Below are positions 60,629 to 64,000 of a DNA stretch of 64,000 nt, in pieces (the stretch's first letter is position 1; each line of letters opens with the position of its first letter). The DNA comes from Ascaphus truei. Lineage: Eukaryota; Chordata; Amphibia; Anura; Ascaphidae. The position numbers and the translations under genes were made by a program. The stretch covers positions 10,802,020 through 10,866,019 of the forward strand of contig CM071574.1 in NCBI GenBank assembly GCA_036426205.1, written 5' to 3'. Below the pieces are notes generated by a model that was not told the origin of the DNA, made no database searches, and saw only the letters and a program-made list of their open reading frames with translations.

Positions 60629-61420
60629 AGAAGGGAACTACTGTTCCTCCCAGGACTCCTTTAGGAGGTCTAGGATACCCCGGGGTTGGCGGACATAGAG
60701 CAATTCAAATGGAGAGAATCCTGTGGAGGCCTGGGGAACTTCCCGCACTGCAAACAGCAGAAAAGGGAGAAGTTCATCCCAGGCTCTCTTCTCTGAATCT
60801 ACAAATTTCCTCAGCATCCCTTTTAGAGTTCGGTTAAATCTTTCCACCAATCCGTCAGTCTGTGGATGGTAGACCGATGTCCGAACAGACTTGACTCTAG
60901 TAACGTTAAGACATCCGGCATCAGTTTAGCCATGAAATTTGTACCTTGGTCTGTCAACATAACCTGGGGGAGTCCAATCCGTGAGAACAGTTCCAACAAC
61001 TTGTTGGCTACTTGCTTCGCCGTTGCTGTTCTCAGGGGGAACGCCTCAGGATATCTTGTCGCATAATCAACTATTACAAGGATAAACCTGTGTCCTTTCG
61101 CAGAAGGTTCTAGAGGTCCTACCAAGTCTACCCCAATCCTTTCAAAGGGAACAGACACCAAGGGTAGAGGAACCAAAGGGGCTGGTTTTTGTCCTTTTGG
61201 ACTAGTTAGCTGGCACTCCGGACATGCTGCACATAGCTTAGCAATATCACTATGCATCCCTGACCAATAGAATCGGGATGAAATACGGTCCAATGTTTTA
61301 TCCCTGCCAAAGTGACCACCCCAAGGGACAGTATGGGCTAGAGTTTACAGATTTAACAAACACCTTGGGAACCAATATCTGTCTGGTGACCTCCTCTGTT
61401 TGTGTCTGCCTATTCACCCT
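60629..61420 (-). pseudogene. Gypsy integrase (zinc and catalytic domains)
   Basis: Minus strand. Begins with an N-terminal zinc-binding part (RVNRQTQTEEVTRQILVPK, then DRISSRFYWSGMHSDIAKLC with CAACPEC giving the CxxC). The core domain has the first Asp in RIGVDLVGPLEPS, the second Asp in LPQVMLTDQGTNFM, and, after a frameshift near 60,890, YHPQTDGLVERFNRTLK with the Glu. The interrupted chain continues at 55,469. Integrase joins retroelement cDNA to host DNA. Stops and frameshifts make it inactive. It follows protease directly, without an RT in between. Confidence 0.88.
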
Positions 61421-62252
61421 ATATAGGATATCCTTTGAAGCTCAAAATGGGGGAATACTATCATCCCCTGTGCATCTAAAATCTGTTCATCAATTTTCAC
61501 CACCTTGTCATACTGTCTAGCAAGGACTGGGTCTTCCCTTTGCTTCTGGCGAAAGTCAGGAAGGTACAGGTCTGGTAAATCTCCAGGGCCCATATCCCCT
61601 CCCTTTGGCCATCCCCAGCCATCACTTGTGACCTCTGACTACTAGAATGGTTACCTTGAGACCCAGATTTCTGCAACCAGTCCTGTTTGTCCAAGCGTCT
61701 TTGCTTCCGAATATTTTGAACCCGGTGTCTACTGGGAAAAAGGTCTGCCGAGAAGGGGAACAGTTTTCCAGGGTTCTCATGAGCCCTAGAAGGAGGCTCC
61801 TCATGAAAGACTGGGGCCATTAGGTCTGAAAAGAAAGGCCAGTCCTGGCCGAGCACAACGGGGGCAGGGAGCCAAGGAGCGACTCCTACTTCGAGGTAAG
61901 CCTCCTGACCTTTTAGCTGTAGCCGGATTTTGGCCGTCGGATAGCGTTTTACATCGCCGTGTATACATTCTATGCTCCATGGGGAGTCAAAAGAACACAC
62001 GTTGGGTGGTAACAGTTCCTGGAGGACCAGAGTTTTCCCAGAGCCCGAATCTACAAGGGCCTGGACGGTTTTTCCCCCAATCAGGGCTGGAAATAGCCAG
62101 GGCTTGTAATTTTCCCCAGTAAAAGCCGAGGCGACGGTTCTGCTGAATGAACAATCCATCAGTGGACAGTCCACATACCGGTGGCCTTGTTCTCCGCAGG
62201 CGGAACATGGAGAGGGTTCCCTCGCAGGAGGGGGCTGTGGATAGCGCTCCAC
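61421..62252 (-). pseudogene. Gypsy nucleocapsid zinc knuckle and protease
   Basis: The minus-strand frame from 62,252 opens with a CCHC knuckle, CSACGEQGHRYVDC, the RNA-binding nucleocapsid signature. It continues into an aspartic protease with ALVDSGSGKTLVLQELL (active-site DSG), CIHGDVKRYPTAKI and PVVLGQDWPFF, the usual order of retroelement proteases. After this a 100-residue linker leads to DLPDLYLPDFRQKQREDPV-type sequence (in shifted frame), directly joined to the integrase zinc finger at about 61,410. The linker looks continuous, which argues that the RT was never between these domains rather than lost here. Confidence 0.85.
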
Positions 62253-62438
62253 TTGACCGGTTACTGGAGACCAGGCATCTGGTGGGTCCTGTGGGCGACG
62301 TCCTTGGAAGTTCCTCTCATTTTGCGATGAGCCGACATCCGGAAGGAGATGAGGGTCTCTGCGGGGACCAGCATTTGGACTCCGTCCTTGCTAGAACGAC
62401 TGCTCCTTCCGTTGGACTTGGCGGTTCCGTGACGGGCC

Positions 62439-63230
62439 CTAGGTTTCCCATTGATCCGACCTCCCTATTTGGGCATCCGCAAGTGCCGGTGGAGTCGGGT
62501 CCAGGACACTCGCCTGCTGCTCAGCCCCAAGGAAGTTCTCCACGAGCCGGACCACCAAAGCTAGGGTTTCAGCAGTGTGGCGTTTTACCCACGAGTGTGC
62601 GGAAGGGGGTATTATTTGTAGAAATTGTTCCAAAACCACCTGCTCCAGAATTGCCTCCTTAGTGCACTCCTCAGGTTGTATCCAGCGTGTACACAAGTCC
62701 AACAATTGCTGAGCGAAGACCCGGGGTCTCATCTTAGCGGTGTACTTCATGTTCCGGAACTGCTGCCGGTAGGTCTCTGGGGTCAGACCTAAGCGTTCCA
62801 GTATTGCGGCTTTTACTTGGCGGTAGTCCATTGCCTGATCTGCTGGGAGACCCTGATATGAGGCCTGGGCTTCTCCTATGAGGAGCGGGGCCAAAGCAGT
62901 TGCCCAGCGATCTGTAGCCCAGCCCTGAGCTTCGGCAACTCTTTCAAAAGTCAGTAAAAAAGCCTCTGGATCCTCGTTCGGAGCCATTTTCCTCAGGAGT
63001 ATCGGGGGTCTGCTTGCAAGTTCTGGACTGGCAGACCCCTGGAATTGGGTCAGCAGCTTGGCCATTCGCTCCTCCTGTGCTGCCTGCTGCTGGGTTACGA
63101 GCTGGGTTTGCTGCTGCAAAAGTCTTTCATCTCTCTCTGCTTGCAGCCGGGCCTGCTCCTGCATTAACTGTCCCTGCTGTTTGGTCTGCTCGCACAAAAA
63201 CTCTTTACAAAATTCTTCCGTTTTTTTCAT
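62439..63230 (-). CDS. Gypsy Gag (SCAN-related capsid), Gmr1-like
   Basis: 264 codons from MKKTEEFCKEFLCEQTKQQG. The N-terminal 70 residues form a Gln-rich coiled coil. Residues 80-240 are capsid-like, with PNEDPEAFLLTFERVAEAQG, LAPLLIGEAQASYQGLP, DYRQVKAAILERLGLTPETY and QLLDLCTRWIQPE. This block resembles the SCAN domain of vertebrate zinc-finger proteins, which is known to derive from the Gag capsid of Gmr1-like Gypsy elements. The frame stops before the zinc knuckle, which lies in another frame from 62,252, so about 190 bp around 62,252-62,439 hold an indel. The capsid itself is uninterrupted. Confidence 0.85.
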   Translation of the reverse strand: MKKTEEFCKEFLCEQTKQQGQLMQEQARLQAERDERLLQQQTQLVTQQQAAQEERMAKLLTQFQGSASPELASRPPILLRKMAPNEDPEAFLLTFERVAEAQGWATDRWATALAPLLIGEAQASYQGLPADQAMDYRQVKAAILERLGLTPETYRQQFRNMKYTAKMRPRVFAQQLLDLCTRWIQPEECTKEAILEQVVLEQFLQIIPPSAHSWVKRHTAETLALVVRLVENFLGAEQQASVLDPTPPALADAQIGRSDQWET

Positions 63231-63295
63231 TCTTGTGTGTATGTATGGCCCTTTAACTGCAGGGGCCTTTCAAAATCTCACTTCTTGACACCATA
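63231..63295 (-). promoter_or_regulatory. Gypsy leader and primer-binding site
   Basis: Just inside the LTR, minus strand, lies TGGTGTCAAGAAGTGAG (63,276-63,292), starting with the TGG that pairs with a tRNA CCA end. The tRNA was not identified. Confidence 0.65.
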
Positions 63296-63783
63296 TGTTG
63301 CAGGGTACATGCAACTACACACGTGGGTTTCTTGACAAGGCTTATTTATTTAGCCTTAAAAGATATACAGCACACAAAACAAAAATAGCTTTTAATCAGC
63401 AACAAACAAAAATAGCTTTTCATCAGCAACAAACGAAAATGGCTTTTTCTTCCGCAAACCAAACAAAACAGTTTCTCTTTAGCATACAGTCTATAAATCA
63501 GGCAGTTACCCTTTTCCTATGCAGGGGACAGACAGTTCACAATTCAACTACCTTGCTACTCAGACCTTGTTACAGGAATCTCTTTAGCAGCTGACTCCTC
63601 TCTCCTCAACAGCCAGGCTCCATGTGTCTACAGCCTGGGTTTTAACACACCTTGATTAGGCAGCTGGGATCCAACTAATTGTCCTGAGGTTCCCAGCTGA
63701 AGTTAACCTAGTCAGTGCTGCACTGCAGACTAGACATAGGTTTTCCAGGCATATAACTGGTGGCTTTTATTTACCCTGTCACA
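63296..63783 (-). repeat. Gypsy 5' LTR
   Basis: 488 bp on the minus strand, starting TGTGACAGGG and ending GCAACA, the TG...CA form. It lies next to the primer-binding site and gag. It contains a short tandem (aaaatagcttttaatcagc-like, twice to three times at 63,385-63,445). The matching 3' LTR is not in the window. Confidence 0.75.
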
Positions 63784-64000
63784 GGGCCTTTTTACAAATC
63801 TGAACTCTGATTCAAGACAGAATCCGACCGGATTGGATCCAATGCTGAATTCCGAGGTATCCACTCTGATTTTTTTAATACCCAATCCGCAGATGGCTTT
63901 TGTTGAGCAGATTGGTTTTAAGTAAAACCAGTTGCAGAAATCCATGGATTGAAATCAGAAAAAGTCCGCCCATCTCTTATTTACCATGGGGACAATTACC
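63784..64000 (-). repeat. Dispersed repeat related to family B
   Basis: The reverse complement begins with agagatgggcggac and atttcaatccatggatttct, resembling the family B heads at 5787. It runs off the window edge. Confidence 0.4.

Overview
The window is vertebrate nuclear DNA, AT-rich and crowded with mobile elements, and it covers the 3' end of one large protein-coding gene on the minus strand. The gene is LRP1B, a giant LDL-receptor-related protein. Six exons can be read with consensus splice sites and consistent phases: 54464-54360, 53133-53020, 33962-33886, 33072-32982, 32238-32094 and 29280-29182, followed by the terminal coding exon 28173-28033 (seven pieces in all). They encode the last extracellular EGF-like repeats, the transmembrane helix and the complete cytoplasmic tail, including the 33-residue exon that separates LRP1B from LRP1. 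Everything else is intron, 3' flank or repeats. The repeat complement (Penelope-like, Gypsy, Tc1, hAT MITEs, CR1 and L2 LINEs, hammerhead-bearing repeats) and some familiar dispersed motifs suggest an amphibian, probably a frog. That is an inference from style, not a species identification.

Layout. 1-25.5 kb: gene-free 3' flank with a CR1 LINE relic, LTR-like fragments, hAT/TTAA MITEs, a decayed Penelope-like element (8.8-11.4 kb), an inverted-repeat Penelope-type remnant (12.9-13.15 kb) and many microsatellites. About 25.5-28.0 kb: probable 3' UTR and proximal flank of LRP1B. 28.0-34.0 kb: the last five coding pieces. 34-53 kb: one long intron holding a Tc1-type transposon (36.0-37.7 kb), an LTR plus an unrecognised gag-like coding region (37.8-41.8 kb), microsatellites, a Tigger-type MITE, an L2-like LINE (45.3-47.2 kb) and a cluster of roughly 370-bp repeats that carry hammerhead ribozymes (42.1-42.6 and 48.6-51.5 kb). 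53.0-54.5 kb: two EGF-encoding exons. 55-63.8 kb: an upstream intron with a Gypsy retrotransposon on the minus strand, split by a nearly intact Penelope-like element on the plus strand (55,470-60,621) with reverse transcriptase, GIY-YIG endonuclease, flanking pseudo-LTRs and a 7-bp target duplication.

The most interesting signal is a recurring small-RNA architecture. At least nine places fold as type I hammerhead ribozymes, or decayed versions of them, always with an unusually short palindromic stem III. One copy (11,959-12,003, minus) keeps every invariant catalytic residue, and a second (42,363-42,405) shows a compensatory change in stem I. They sit in the pseudo-LTRs of Penelope-type elements and in a separate ~370-bp repeat family, found partly in tandem, that recalls newt satellite 2 and retrozymes. 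The second notable signal is the split Gypsy element: its integrase follows protease directly with no reverse transcriptase between, the gene order of Gmr1-like elements, whose Gag is the recognised source of the SCAN domain.
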